Assembly: GCA_944739405.2 (NCBI GenBank)
Contig: OX123183.2
Location: 97,726,729-97,790,728, forward strand
DNA: 64,000 nt
Source of the DNA: Euclidia mi
Lineage: Eukaryota; Arthropoda; Insecta; Lepidoptera; Erebidae
Reading direction: 5' to 3'
Position numbers and translations under genes: made by a program. Position 1 is the stretch's first letter. Every line of letters begins with the position of its first letter. This document shows positions 36,921 through 48,440 of this stretch, piece after piece. Under the pieces are notes generated by a model. That model made no database searches, was not told where the DNA came from, and saw only the letters and a program-made list of their open reading frames with translations.

Positions 36921-37525
36921 TTATTTTTGCCCTTTGGGAACTTCCAGTCGTGATATTAGATTACAAATAAATACAATAATTTATTGAAATATTCTTATTA
37001 AAATGATTGAAGTAGATCTACATATTTCTCTTCGGTCGTTGCCTTATTAGCGAGAATCGTGGTCACGAGGCTTTGATGAATTGACAGGGAGATATAAGAT
37101 ACGAAAAGCAGTGTCTAGAAAAATATAGGAAGAAATAAGTTAAACAAACAAATCTGCAATTAAACCTCTTTTGTTGTACCAATAAATGATTTCAAGATTG
37201 TTTGGTAATTCAAAATTGAGTGTAGAATACATTGTAAATAGTAACATACCGTTACAATTTACAATGTATTCGACCGTTACAAAGTATCCTAAGCTGCACA
37301 TGTACATAATATATAGTACTAAATTGAAACCCCCGCTGACCCTATTTTATCTTTGGACTAAGTCATAACAGCCGCAATCTCGAACATGAATAACATATTA
37401 ATTCAGATATGTTTTTATTGTTGAGCCACGTATTACGTATATGACCCAAGATAAATTAAAAATGAATACGGCATATTTTTAGATTGTGTTTGCAATTTTT
37501 TTATGTCTATTGTTACGCAACCCGT
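36921..37525. other. non-coding DNA
   Basis: A+T-rich, nothing recognised. The palindromic pair GAATACATTGTAAA...TTTACAATGTATTC at 37217-37272 is a short inverted repeat of unknown meaning. Confidence 0.45.
37217..37272. repeat. short inverted repeat
   Basis: GAATACATTGTAAA is followed ~28 bp later by its reverse complement TTTACAATGTATTC. No transposon ends or duplications were seen. Confidence 0.7.
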
Positions 37526-37527
37526 AC

Positions 37528-37615
37528 TTGGCCAGCGTGGTGGAGTATGGCGTAATCCTTCTCCTAGTAAGAAAAGGCTTGTGTCCAGCAGACTTTGTAT
37601 TGGCTGCCGCTACCG
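37528..37615 (+). mobile_element. retroposon 3' tail (TGGCCAGCGTGGTGGA type)
   Basis: TACTTGGCCAGCGTGGTGGAGTATGGCGTAATCC...TTGTGTCCAGCAGACT is a diverged copy of the SINE/LINE tail seen on the minus strand at 42170, 53706 and 63412 (canonical GGCCAGCGTGGTGGACTA...CAGCAGTGG). The 5' part is missing. Confidence 0.55.
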
Positions 37616-38340
37616 ATGTGCGTACAAATTCAAACTGCATAAATAAACATCAGCTTCTTCACAGATAATGCTCGGATCATCAATACTTAAATACACGTTG
37701 TGTTTAAAGGCGGGTGAAGCTACTGGTCTTAGTATGTTATTATTTTCTAGCGTGGAAGCAATTATTTACCTAGTACTGAATAGCTAACTGCTTGCAGTAG
37801 CTCCTATCATTTAACGATAATTGGCTGCATCATTATAAGATTCGCTTTAAAGTATTGCTTAAATATTTAAGGAAACATCTTTGTCATAATTTACACAATA
37901 ATTGACCATTTAAATGGTCTATAACTCGTCAGTAATGGAACGATACTAGCCTTGTTTATATGCCGTGTCGGCAGGCCTCCAATGGTATGCACTCACAATC
38001 CTCTTAAAATAAATTAAGGTACAATAAGCTCTAAGTTTTTGTCCGCTTCAAGATAAATCGGTATTGTGACGGATACATAACAATGACAAATAAAGTTCAC
38101 GGTTTGTGTCTAAATCGATGTTTTTTAAAGAAAACTGCGTCTGTTTTGCACCTACGCTTAAATGTTCGGTTGCCAATCGCTATTTGTATTAGTATCTATA
38201 AATATGTATTCAACACGTAACATGTCAAAATCGTGTAATGACATTATTTAGAAAACGACGCTGCATATTTGTAATACAAGAATGTTAGTGTGGGTGATGG
38301 TTAACCAAATATGTTTTGTAAATCGTTTGAAACATTGTAA

Positions 38341-38515
38341 AGCTCGTATTTTAAGCAGTTTTATGCTGCAAAAGTGGAATTGTGAATGGAGGCAGCTTTT
38401 TTTTAAACAATTCCTAAATTAATAGTTATTTGTTACACAAGTAAAGTCAGATCGTATTTTAAGAGATTTTATGATGCAAAAGTGGAGTTGAGAATGGAAG
38501 CAGCTTTTTGAAACA
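38341..38515 (+). repeat. diverged local tandem duplication, ~105 bp period
   Basis: Two blocks share TCGTATTTTAAG, TTTTATG.TGCAAAAGTGGA, TTG.GAATGGA.GCAGCTTTTT. The first ends near 38404 and the second near 38508. No coding meaning is apparent. Confidence 0.75.
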
Positions 38516-38570
38516 AATATTAGCAAAAACTGAAAAGTTGTTTTTTGACGAATTATAATCAGACTCCTAA

Positions 38571-38645
38571 AAAAGGTTCTGTCAATCTGTTTAGACTAGA
38601 AAGCGTTTCGGAAGCATCAACTGGGATATAACGAATAGAATGATG
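38571..38645 (+). mobile_element. short retroposon-end fragment
   Basis: GTCAATCTGTTTAGACTAGAAAGCG...CAACTGGGATATAACGAATAGAATGATGATGG parallels 60850-60912 (CCGGTTAGACTAGAAAGCGG...GACTGGGATAACGCCAGGAGGATGATG). The GGGATAACGC...GGATGATGATG ending is a known lepidopteran LINE 3' terminus. Confidence 0.5.
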
Positions 38646-39420
38646 ATGGAAAATCAGATTCTATGTGTTTGTCTTACTTTTGATTTAATTACACTATTTT
38701 ACTTTTTTTCCTCACATAGATACCTACTTTTTAAATTTATAATAACACCCTTTGAAAAAGATAAGTGGATTAAAAAAAAAAGTTATTTTGCTTATGAATT
38801 TATTTAATTTGGTTTTAATATAAAAGTGGGTGCGCGTGCGCCGCTTATTTCTTCAAAGAAAAGACATCAACGCGATACGCCAGCGCGTGCACAAATAATG
38901 TAATTTTTATTATTTACGTGAAAACCTCACGGCATGTTGTCTTGATTAGATTTTATGTGATAAGTTAAAAGGTTATAAGCAAGCTTTATTGGCAGTGAAC
39001 ATCTCATGATATTGTCTGCACAATGTTGCAGTTGTATTATACATTTATGGGCATCGTCGCGGATTCGAATTCTCGTAACATGGCTTGGACGCGGGATGGC
39101 CGCTTTATTTGCTAAAAAGTTGAATAATATTAACCATTTCCGTCGAATCATAAATCTCCTACGAAGGAACTTTGTCACCATCTTCAATCGCCATGTAAGT
39201 GAAAAAGCCTGAAAGTAATTGACAAGTACGAATGCCATTTGAATAATTTTCGCAAAACAATCATTGTTATTATTGAATGCGTATGCAAAATGCGGGGTGT
39301 ACAATTGAATTTCTCGGTGCTTTTAAGCAGTCTCATAAAATGTAATAAAACGTGCAGCAATCCTTACAATGACTACGCCCTCAAACTTTAGTTATGCCAT
39401 AAAAGAAAACACATTTAAAC

Positions 39421-39537
39421 TAATGCGTGCTAACGCCTGCCGGTCGTGAAAGAGCCTTAAGGCAGCATTGGCAGCACGACGGGCCATTAAACCTGCAGTC
39501 TGTGTCGCCCCTAACGAGACTCCGCCATTGTGATAAC
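39421..39537. other. G+C-richer single-copy block
   Basis: GCGTGCTAACGCCTGCCGG...GGCAGCACGACGGGCC...GCAGTCTGTGTCGCCCC...GACTCCGCCATTGTG stands out from its A+T-rich surroundings and has no copy elsewhere in the window. No frame or RNA fold was recognised; it is possibly a conserved non-coding element. Confidence 0.2.
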
Positions 39538-39968
39538 TAGAGATGGGACTAACTAGTCGATTTAGCTGTCCTTGACAATCGACTATCTGATTTATAGTAT
39601 ACTAAATAAGATAGGTGATTATTTTGGTTACAGCACGCATTTGCAATATGCATAACACGTATTTGAATTGATTATCTTGTTAGTAAAGAATTATAATAAA
39701 ATGTATGTTTGATTTATATACTAAGGAGATTTCAATATTTCATTCATTTGACGCACGGGTGATGTAATGATTGCACAAGTCGTGATTATTTCCAAATGTG
39801 TGTTGATTTAGATGATCTAATTTGTATTGTTCTTTTTTTTGCCTCTATTGTTTATTTTGGAAAGCCATAGATAGGATTAATTCATAAAAAGAAATTGTCT
39901 TACAAAGATAAACTTATGTCGTCATATGTGTTATTGTTTATTGTAGTTTGGCTTATGTCCCATCTCTA
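39538..39968. mobile_element. hAT-like miniature element (TAGAGATGGGAC ends)
   Basis: TAGAGATGGGAC (39538-39549) and GTCCCATCTCTA (39957-39968) form a perfect 12 bp terminal inverted repeat of hAT-like type. Just inside the left end, TAGTCGATT and AATCGACTA (39553-39588) form a subterminal inverted pair, a common arrangement for transposase sites. The ~430 bp interior is A+T-rich and non-coding. An exact 8 bp target duplication was not found, so both ends need confirmation. Confidence 0.45.
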
Positions 39969-42150
39969 TTGAATAAGAGTAAAGATAAAGAGCAGAGATA
40001 TCGCCAGTGTCGACCACGATCTCGAATCGCCATGATTGCCCTCGTAAGATCGCTTCGCGCATCCCAATCGCCTTATTGACTTTAATTGTCAACTAAATCA
40101 TTTTTATACATTCCGTTTACGACTTTCGCTTTTATAATGTTATGTAAAACGTAATTTAATATAGCTCTGAGCCATTTTTGCGTATTTTCGGCTTCTATCG
40201 AGGTTATTGAGTGGGTGGTTTATAAAATGTTTGTGTATTATGTTTCTTGTAGGACATGCCTTAAGGGTTATTTTTAAAAGCGTCTCGTTAGTCACGTCAC
40301 GTTTACAGCACGTATTGTGAAATGGTTTTAGAGGCAGCCTTGGCGTTTAATACTACGTCGAGTAGGATTAGATTCCCATAGAGGACAAAAGTTTGTGGGA
40401 TCCTCGAAATGTTGCTCGGAGTCTGAGTACAATTTGTGCCTGTTATATATTGTTTATGAAGTTCCACGTGATAAAAGATACATTTCACTAAAGTTCTTAA
40501 TATTATAAAATCAAACTACTGCGCTCATGACTTACCATATTTAAAAGCTTTATAACTTTTAATAAATTGTACTAATCGTATATTATTATACGACTATAAG
40601 ATTACGATACTACGATTCTTAAATAGAATTGAGATAACTATCTTCATATTCGATCATGTACAGTCGAACAACTTCCCGCTAGACCACCTTAAGGGCGAGA
40701 ATCGCTCAGCAAGACATCTTCGCTTCCAGTGCTACTTTACACGCACATTGACTACCGTATACAAAACCAGTTTCTAGTGTCCCTTGCCTCGACTCTATGA
40801 GCGAGCCAAGAGAGTTTTTTTTCAAACTGGTCCAGCGCCGACTTGTTTGATTGTACATATAAAGACAGTTATCTCATACTTATAGTTCTAATCATCAGTA
40901 GACAATTAAACATAATGGATATGTTAATAATATAGAGATTGGCTGAAGACTTAAACTCATTACTTTCTTAAATGAGTTGCGAGATTGGCGTGATATAGGC
41001 AGTCGTAAAATTGCAAACTGACAAGCAAAGGAAGCATCCATTGCTCGCTTTAATTGTGTAGAACGTTTTGTATGTGTGTGTGTGAGATATGTGGACTCAC
41101 ACGTTAGTGTTTCAAGTGTGGTAAAGTGTACTCAAATTGCTTCTGTGAAAGACAACTCACGCACTTAAGCTGTTCTCGTTTAGAGAACTACTTAGTTTTT
41201 AGTACAGTTTTAGGAATAGATATACAAATTTTAATGGACTGTCGGTTTTTAGTTTCCTCTTATCTTTCTATACCTTTTTATTAGTTTATATTGTTTGTTT
41301 GCCTTGTATCAATATCAAATTGTAATAGCACTTGGAAATGTGTCTCCTTAATTTGACGCCCGGGTCGAACAGTTAGAACAAGTTTGACAAAGAATATAAT
41401 TATTTTATTTAATATAACTACCACTACTGAATAGTAGTACCTAGCATTGTGTTTAAGTGTTGAAGTGCCAGTTAACCCCTCGGAATAAAATATGCATTAT
41501 ATACAGCTCCTCATTAGACGCCGCAAAGGTTTTTGATGCTTTGAACGATCTTCATTACCTACAATCATACAAAAAACATCATGAGCCACCTGTACCATCT
41601 GTATGTTTTATGCTAAAAACTTTCGCGTGATTCCACTCTCATGCAAATACAATTCCACCACATTGTAGTTTGTTTTATTCACGATTAGTTGTGCTGTCAG
41701 CGGTGATAAGTGGCCGATAATGGCTAGTTTCAATTGCGCAGGAGTGGTCCACGATCTAGCCATCAAATGTTATTGGTTTGGTCTCGCGCATCACTGCGAT
41801 TGCGTGGATTGTGGCCTGCGTGCCTTCGTGTACTGCATATTTACTTTAGATTTACACTTTGTTATAGAATCGGCTTGTTATCTTGTTGGTTTGCCATTAT
41901 TTTAATGGGTTCTCTTTCTCACACTCTATACGCAGCTATATGCGTGTTTTGTATGTACTTTCCTTCATGCGAAGTAAGTACGAATTGAGGAAAATGTCAT
42001 TAATGTTTTTAAGAATCCTTTATTTGGTTGATCTATAAATACCTTTTTAATAAAAGATAAATTGAAAAAGAAGCTTAAATTCACCCCTTTCTAGTTACTG
42101 TATCATCATGAAGGTTGGCAATTATATAACTCATTTTTTAAATCTTAGCC
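39969..42150. other. non-coding DNA
   Basis: No supported gene over 2.2 kb. G+C-richer single-copy patches lie at 40000-40080, 40670-40850 and 41720-41830. Overlapping frames at 41720-41988 in two phases have no motif. Confidence 0.4.
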
Positions 42151-42169
42151 TCTATGATATCAACCTTGT

Positions 42170-42386
42170 TTGTAATCTGTCCTACAGCCGGTCTCTTCTC
42201 ACAGTGAAAAGGGATTAGCCACAGTCTACCTCGATGGCCAAATGCAAGTTGGCTGACTTCATAGGTCTTTCGATAACATTCAGACAAGAAAGTCAAAGCA
42301 CACTTAACTGCGAAAGTCTGGAGTGCGCCCCAACGGTTTGAACTCGGGACTCTCTGCATGGCAGTCAGTAAGTCTCTCCACTATAC
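42170..42386 (-). mobile_element. tRNA-derived SINE with GGCCA...CAG-type tail, minus strand
   Basis: Read on the minus strand it starts TATAGTGGAGAGACTTACTG, passes a B-box-like GAGTTCAAACC and then AATGTTATCGAAAGACCTATG. It ends GCATTTGGCCATCGAGGTAG, CTGTGGCTAATCCC and GAAGAGACCGGCTGTAGGAC. The layout equals that of the copy at 63412-63660. It is diverged and no clean duplication was found. It abuts a LINE fragment at 42393. Confidence 0.65.
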
Positions 42387-42392
42387 AATTTA

Positions 42393-42521
42393 CATACATA
42401 GACTCACGCCTGTTTCCCGGAAGGGTAGGCAGAGACTACGGAACGCCATTTGCAACGATGCTGACATACCTCTTGCTTCATTCACTTCCATCAAGTTTCT
42501 CATGCATGCTCTTCTGACCTG
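42393..42521 (-). mobile_element. 5'-truncated LINE, coding 3' end (subfamily A), minus strand
   Basis: On the minus strand: CATGCATGAGAAACTTGATGG, GAAGTGAATGAAGCAAGAGG, TGCAAATGGCGTTCCGTAGT and CTCTGCCTACCCTTCCGGG. The end of the frame reads CKWRSVVSAYPSGKQA-stop, with the stop at 42404-42406 (plus-strand TCA) and a GTCTATGTATGTA tail beyond. It is the closest relative of the copy at 18775-18901. Confidence 0.72.
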
Positions 42522-43140
42522 TCCTTTTTTTAGTACTAAAAAAATTATCTAGTTCATCTCTATAAGGACCTTTGATAAAGGATTAAACATCATGTAAACA
42601 ATAGAATTAAGACAAAATAATAGGTATAACGCATTGTTTCCGATCCGGAAATCAACCCCTGAAGCACCGAATAATCTGCAATCACAAACATCATTTGCGA
42701 CAAGACATGATAGACTTATTAAAATCAATTTTATTCTTCAATTAATTTATAAATATATTACCACTATAACAGTACTCAAATATATATAATGAAAGGTATA
42801 CATTATATGAATATTACTGCTGTTAGAGTGGTAGTTAAAAGCGTATAGTATCCTTATTTGGTCTTTCGTGATAAGATACGACTGTAAGCTCGGCGCTCGT
42901 AGTGCCATCTACCGGTAAACTTAAGACTACTCAGTACTACTGAAAATAGCCATAAAAATATAAAATACGATGGTTTATATGTTGGATCAAATAACTTTAA
43001 TAAACAATCTTTATTACGTAACAGATACTAATACCGAGAATGCGAATACAGCTTATTTAATATTATTTTTAAGGACTACTCCCAAGCTAGGAGTAAATCA
43101 TGTGTCACGAAAGATTTTTCAAATATTCAATCTACTGATA
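42522..43140. other. non-coding DNA
   Basis: A+T-rich. GTAGTGCCATCTACCGG near 42899 hints at another SINE-end fragment but is too short to assign. Confidence 0.45.
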
Positions 43141-43381
43141 TAAAGGCCTTGCCACACGGCACAATTTTACCACTGATCAAATTTTCAATCGAATTGGCTT
43201 TGCCCGTCTACACGACACAATCAAATCACTGATTTTCATTCCGTCCACCCGATTGGTTAAAATCTGGTGGTACCGCCCACCCGATTAACTTGAGTTGGAC
43301 GACTGGCGTCTACACGTCACGATTTCATCAAGTGATTTAGTCAAGTTGGGCGTAAAATTGTGCCGTGTGGCAAGGCCTTTA
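43141..43381. mobile_element. MITE with 29 bp perfect terminal inverted repeats
   Basis: The left end 43141-43169 (TAAAGGCCTTGCCACACGGC...) and right end 43353-43381 (...GCCGTGTGGCAAGGCCTTTA) are exact reverse complements over 29 bp. The outermost TA on both sides is consistent with a TA target duplication. Inside, GTCTACACGACACAATCAAATCA and GTCTACACGTCACGATTTCATCA are related direct blocks. The ~240 bp element is non-coding and must rely on a transposase encoded elsewhere. The perfect ends indicate fairly recent activity. It lies directly against SINE sequence on its right. Confidence 0.9.
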
Positions 43382-43537
43382 AGTACACCCAGACACATAC
43401 AGATAGAGACTTGATAAAAAAAAATGTTGATCTTACAAAGTGTTGTTTCGTGTGTGAATCGAACCTACGACACGCGGCGCAGTACCAAGCGGCGAGGCGC
43501 CCGCTTAAACCACTACGCCAACCGTGCAGTCAAAATA
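43382..43537 (-). mobile_element. tRNA-derived SINE head and body, minus strand
   Basis: On the minus strand the head has A box TTGGCGTAGTGGTTTAAGCG and B box GGTTCGATTCACAC, separated by CGCCTCGCCGCTTGGTACTG; together they are a good polymerase III promoter. The body continues CTTTGTAAGATCAAC...ATCTGTATGTGTCTGGGTGT and stops where the MITE begins, so the MITE appears to have cut this SINE. The body motif links it to the copies at 2365 and 51845. Confidence 0.75.
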
Positions 43538-44868
43538 AACATATTCAATCAAATACTAAGCGACCAAAGCCGTAAACGAAGTTGGCAACAATAAGACCTT
43601 GCGCATTTTTCATTAAACAATCAAAATTGGAGACTTAATGAACAATCATAGATGTTAGACTGCCAAAGTCATTTCCGCCGACACCCTTCTTTTTTGCCGC
43701 AGTCGGGTAAAAAATTTACACCGCAGCTCCTCGTGCCTACGGACCAAGCTTATCACTTTATTTACTCAGTAAAACCAAAGCGCCTTACTGTGAATTGTTT
43801 GGTAAATATTTACCGAGCCCGTAATAATAATACAATACCAGATATTTACATAAACTAAAGAAACATGCGCAATCAATCTCGCTTATTCTCCAGAAGCTTT
43901 TTAACAACCATCGTAAATCATACCATTGCTAATTTATGGAATTAAAAACCGAGATAGAATAATAAATTGGATCAAGTAAACAATTGTACAATCGAAAGTA
44001 CGCCTTACTACCTAAAGCTTACAGTTCAAACCTAATAACAATTGTACGTACCTATCCAGTACTAAGATACCTATATACAAGGCAAATCAAAATGCCATTC
44101 AGACCAACTGCACACCACTACAGTCCACGATGAGCCCAAAACATTTCAAATTCAACTAAGACAAACAGACCAACAAAAATTCAAATTAGGTACTAAAATA
44201 TTCAAATAACCCGGTGCTATTTGTACTATGGCTTTGTTTATATTACCCCAAAGTACAGACAAGACGCACTTTTAACTTAAACCAACGCTTATTCACAGAT
44301 AAGAAGATTACATCCATCATATACAAGATAAGTTAACATCAACAGATAAATATGACATGCGCAAAGCGTACATAAAAAAACTTACGACAACAATATCTAC
44401 TTACACAGAGGGCCAATTCTGGTAATTATATTTGTTCAAATTCCAATATCGATCTAGTCTCGGCGTCATAAATGCTATTCTCGTGACTTAACTGACACTT
44501 GAATGAGATCGGGACTACATCGAAAGTTGAACCAAGTGTGAACTAGTGTGAACGGTATTCTGCTAATTATTAGTAGAGCAGGTAAGGTATTTCTAGTTTT
44601 AATATACATTTGTTACCAAGGACACGACGTGATGACGTGATTTATTTGACATTCCCAACGATACCACTAATAGTGTTGAATATTTTTCTGGTAATATTTA
44701 TGATCTATTTTGCTAATAAACATAGGAATCGCCTTTAGCTATTATGTGCCACTAGTTTTACCACGGGGATAGGTATCTAAAATAAGTTTAAAAAGAAATT
44801 GTGTAAGACAAATTCATGTCTACAAAACAAATGACTATAAAATGATCAACAAAGAGGTTGGACGTTCT
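43538..44868. other. non-coding DNA
   Basis: A+T-rich with no supported gene. A strong splice-donor-like GAGCAG/GTAAGGT at 44576-44588 is noted but lacks any supporting exon evidence. Confidence 0.4.
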
Positions 44869-44880
44869 TTGATGATCAAC

Positions 44881-45063
44881 CATCGATAGGGCTTACAAAA
44901 AACAGGTGCATGCGATTTTCGACCTTATTGACAATTCATGATAAACTTCTTTTTGGTATTTTCTTGCTTTCTGACATTGATACGTTATTAAAATTATAAA
45001 TTCTGAGTTACGTCAATAAGGTCGAAAATCGCATGCACCTGATTTTTGTAATCCCTATCGATG
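44881..45063. mobile_element. foldback element with 52 bp inverted arms
   Basis: 44881-44932 (CATCGATAGGG...ACCTTATTGAC) and 45012-45063 (GTCAATAAGG...CCCTATCGATG) are reverse complements with two mismatches in 52. A weaker continuation (GATCAAC/GCTGATA) lies outside. The 79 bp centre is A+T-rich and non-coding. The structure is that of a foldback MITE; the target duplication is not clear. Confidence 0.88.
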
Positions 45064-45924
45064 GCTGATAACTTTCTGATAGTCACTGGTTTTGTAAACG
45101 TTAATTGCTTTTATACAATTTCACAACTAATGAGTTCACGAGGATCCTCTGGGGGATCTGGCTAGGAGATCCTGGTGGACAACATGCAAACATGTTAAGT
45201 ATTTCGTTGCCAGCATTGACAATATTTATTTCAAGATCGAAATATTCGAGAAACTTTTGCTCGAGAAATTCAACAAATGAGATAAAATTATCAGGAGGGA
45301 AAAACGAATTAAAAAACCCAATTGTACGTTACCATCGTTAAAATCTTTATAATGTCTGAATTATTTCTATTATTGAATATTAATTTTTTTAATTATTGAA
45401 TACCTATTGAAAATAATTCACACGATCCAAGGAACCAATATATTTACTTACCGAAATTTTATTACTTAGTTGTATATTAATTTTAATTTGGCATGTAAAC
45501 GTATTGGCATCCAATAACCATTCCTATTAATGTATTCTATTTTCCCATACAATGGCAAAATTCATGTTTTTGTTTTTGAGTTTTTGTCATTACCTCTAAG
45601 ATCAACAAGAGATTATAAATTGATTATATCGAAATTATACTATAAGGAGATTAAGTGGAGCAGAATACCAATTGTGAGTCAATTCAAAATTAAATCGCAG
45701 TTCAGTCAAAATTCAGTGTCAGTCTCTGTTAAATACGAGAATTGGCCTTCAGATTATTCTAATATATGATTCATTCAACTAAATAAACAAAGCGTCTCCC
45801 CGAAAATAAATAATCTATATTTACTACGACGTAAAGTTTCTTCAAAGTGCTGACTAGACATAGATAGTGTGTACTTACTGTTATCACGCAACAATTACGA
45901 AAGCTCGAGTTATCAACGATTATG
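45064..45924. other. non-coding DNA
   Basis: A+T-rich; two plus-strand frames (45105-45341, 45530-45769) show no known motif. Confidence 0.45.
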
Positions 45925-46335
45925 TGAAAGAGGGCGCGCTCGCGCCTCCGAACGCCACTTTCGCTCCAGACTCCCGCCAAAACCTCCCCCTCACCCTCCG
46001 ATCCACTGACACCCCGAGTGCACTCAATCCTTGGTAACACGAACGAGAACGTAGAACACAGTCAGTAAACACACCCGAGTAGGAAAAGTTTGTATTAACA
46101 AATGTTATGTTCGTGTGTCGTATGCGCGCGCCGTTGTCGTAGCGGCGCGCGTCCGCTGCGTGGCTGCGCCCGTGCCGTACTAGAGTGGCGAGTGTGGCGA
46201 GCCCGAGAACCGGCCACGGCTACCGAGTTGAGGACAAGCCAGCCCGCCCGCCGGCCCTCGCCATAGCCTGCACGCGCTGCACACCGACAACCTACCACTA
46301 TAGCCTCCCAGTGTCTACCTACCATATACACACCT
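45879..46335 (-). promoter_or_regulatory. CpG-rich block, candidate promoter and first exon (minus strand)
   Basis: Between about 45927 and 46300 CpG and G+C content rise sharply (GGGCGCGCTCGCGCC, GTATGCGCGCGCCG, AGCGGCGCGCGTCCGC, GCCCGCCCGCCGGCCC) in otherwise A+T-rich DNA. Minus-strand signals fit a 5' exon: an arthropod initiator-like TCAGT at 46009-46005, and a strong donor-like CA/GTAAGTAC ending an exon at 45879. This would give a ~130 nt non-coding first exon. A plus-strand TCAGT also occurs at 46062-46066, so direction is uncertain. No coding frame is convincing. This is inference from composition and motifs. Confidence 0.3.
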
Positions 46336-48440
46336 ACTTGTACTAGGTACCATTCTTATTGCACGTTTTATCGCATAGCCAGAGTGTCGACTTTTTGTAA
46401 CTGCTGGATTATGCGCCTCTAAAACCCTCGGAGTAGGCTAATATCAACTTTCGGATATAAAATGCGCCACACAAAGGTTCCTTTATCGAGTCATATAAAT
46501 TTTATGCCCGCATCGAGTACCTACTTGTTATAAAGCTTGAACTAGAGTGTAATTTTATAGGTCCATGTAAACTGTCGAGGCAAACAAATCGAGCGTCTTC
46601 GGTGTTTCATCTTAAAGTTAAATAAGATACTGCGAGAAGTTCGACGACTGGATGGTCGAACTTCGATGAATATTTAAACATTGGATTATAAGTGAGCTTA
46701 AATAAAACGTAGACGCTACTGGTTTTAAAATGTCTTATATTTCTGCGAAAGGTTCACATCGCGTGATGTAGGTATAGGGGTGAACCCTACGCGTCCGCCG
46801 CGCGCCGCCGACTTGCATGTAATTACTAACAGAAGGAGGTTTGCTTCTTTTCGGGGCCAACGCGTGACTTATGCTAACCCTCCACCTTAAAAATGTCATT
46901 AGAAGGTAATAAAGGGCACGTAACAGCACAAGTTCCTTGAAACCGTATAACGAAGCTTATTGATCAACATAAAATGTAACCTCGGAACAATAAATCTGAA
47001 TTCTAAAATTATCTCGCCCGAAAATTGGCTATTAATATGTCATTTGCATTGTAATTAAGACACAAAATAAAATGTCTATTAATTTTCCGTGGCTAATAAG
47101 TCAATGGAATGTGAACAGATGAGATAAAAAGATCGAAATATACATAATATTATGCAAATGAACGTAACCGGTTGTCTCATTGAGATCGCCGACACCGGCA
47201 TTGCGTGGTTATAAGAATGTCGCCGGTTTATCTATAAAACAATGCAATAAATTGGAGGCAACATAAATAAAATAGTATGAAAAGTAGTGCGTGGTAGGGC
47301 GACTCTACGGGTCGGCTCCCCGACAATGGTTAATCAAAAGGCCGTATCTCATTCCGCGAGACCTTGCCGGGGCTGGACCTTACGTTATTTCGATTTCATT
47401 TGCGTTCTCGTGCGCGTGGTTTTTTACTACTTATTGCTGCGCACCGCGCCCACAGGTCATGCCTTGATCCCGCGAAGCCTTTGTTATTCCCGGAGAAATA
47501 TGAGGCGAAGTCGGCAGGTACCTACGAATAAATGGGATTCTTTTGAGCTATATTGAAATATCTCTAGGCGATGCGGAGGAACAAGGAGATTAATTCTCCA
47601 ATGATGGATGGTTGACGTAAATCTTGTTGGTAATTTACTCCTCCTAGTTATCGCCTTTGTTCTGTTTGTTATTATTATAATTTCGAAGTACAATATTCGT
47701 TTAACAAGATTTTGGTCTGTGGGGCGCAGTTGACGGAGAGTACAGAGTACTATATCATGGTTCATTGTTACGAGCTCCGTTACTCGGTTAGGAGGTTCTT
47801 TTTATTTTCGTAAACAAGCGAGGGAGTATAGAATGGGTTTGTATTCTTTTTGTAAGAAAAATAATTACTAGTCACGAATCTCGTGGCCAGTGATGCGGGT
47901 GCGCGGTCAGATTAATTGAATTCTTAGGTGTGAAGAGATGAAGCGTCCCGTAAGAGGGATAACACTTTTTAGATACGGAGATTTAAGATATAAGCGGGCG
48001 CGAGCCATTGTGGGAATACCAGTGATCCCTGATAACAGTTCACAGTTACAATTTGTATACATACAGTTTCAGTTTGTTTTGTTAGTTTCTTTAGTGACTA
48101 TAGCTCGTTATTGAGTATGTAGTGCTGCAAAAAATAGTATTTGTATTCTTTTGATTTGATCTTCAATGCAAATTTAGATATCATTTTAATTATCTTACTG
48201 TGGTTCATAAACAGTTATAGATGGCACCGTACTAATTTAGTTCTTGTATATTGCATGAAGGTCAAGCTAACGTTCAGATAGCCCGGCTTTGTTGAGAATA
48301 GCTTTCATATCCAACATATCCTTATTCTTCTGGAGACTTTTATATGGCCTTGTAGTCCCAGAATGGCCATCAAAGTCTGACAGTGATATTAGATTTTTCT
48401 GCACTAATATTAGGTATCTACAAAAGCAATTTTAAATTTT
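46336..48440. other. non-coding DNA with G+C-richer single-copy blocks
   Basis: CCTACGCGTCCGCCGCGCGCCGCCG (46788-46812) and the block 47285-47530 (CGGCTCCCCGACAATGG, CGAGACCTTGCCGGGGC, GCTGCGCACCGCGCCC, TCCCGCGAAGCC) are G+C-rich and not repeated in the window. An 89-codon frame at 47287-47556 has no recognised domain. Proximity to the CpG-rich block suggests a gene's 5' region, unproven. Confidence 0.3.

Larger units (their letters stand above)
37616..39420. other. mostly non-coding DNA
   Basis: A+T-rich. An approximate local duplication occurs at about 38341-38425 and 38450-38515 (both read ...CGTATTTTAAG...TTTTATG.TGCAAAAGTGGA.TTG.GAATGGA.GCAGCTTTTT). A 125-codon minus-strand frame (38927-39304) has no recognisable domain. 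Confidence 0.45.

Noticed and set aside
38927..39304. 125-codon minus-strand frame
   Set aside because: No recognisable domain, overlapped by an opposite-strand frame and not flanked by convincing splice signals; expected by chance in 64 kb.
43455..43537. Possible functional tRNA gene on the minus strand (good A and B boxes)
   Set aside because: The cloverleaf cannot be completed (no matching acceptor stem), and the sequence continues directly into a SINE body.
44480..44588. Possible first exon ending in the donor GAGCAG/GTAAGGT
   Set aside because: A single good donor match is expected by chance many times in 64 kb; no promoter motif or frame supports it.
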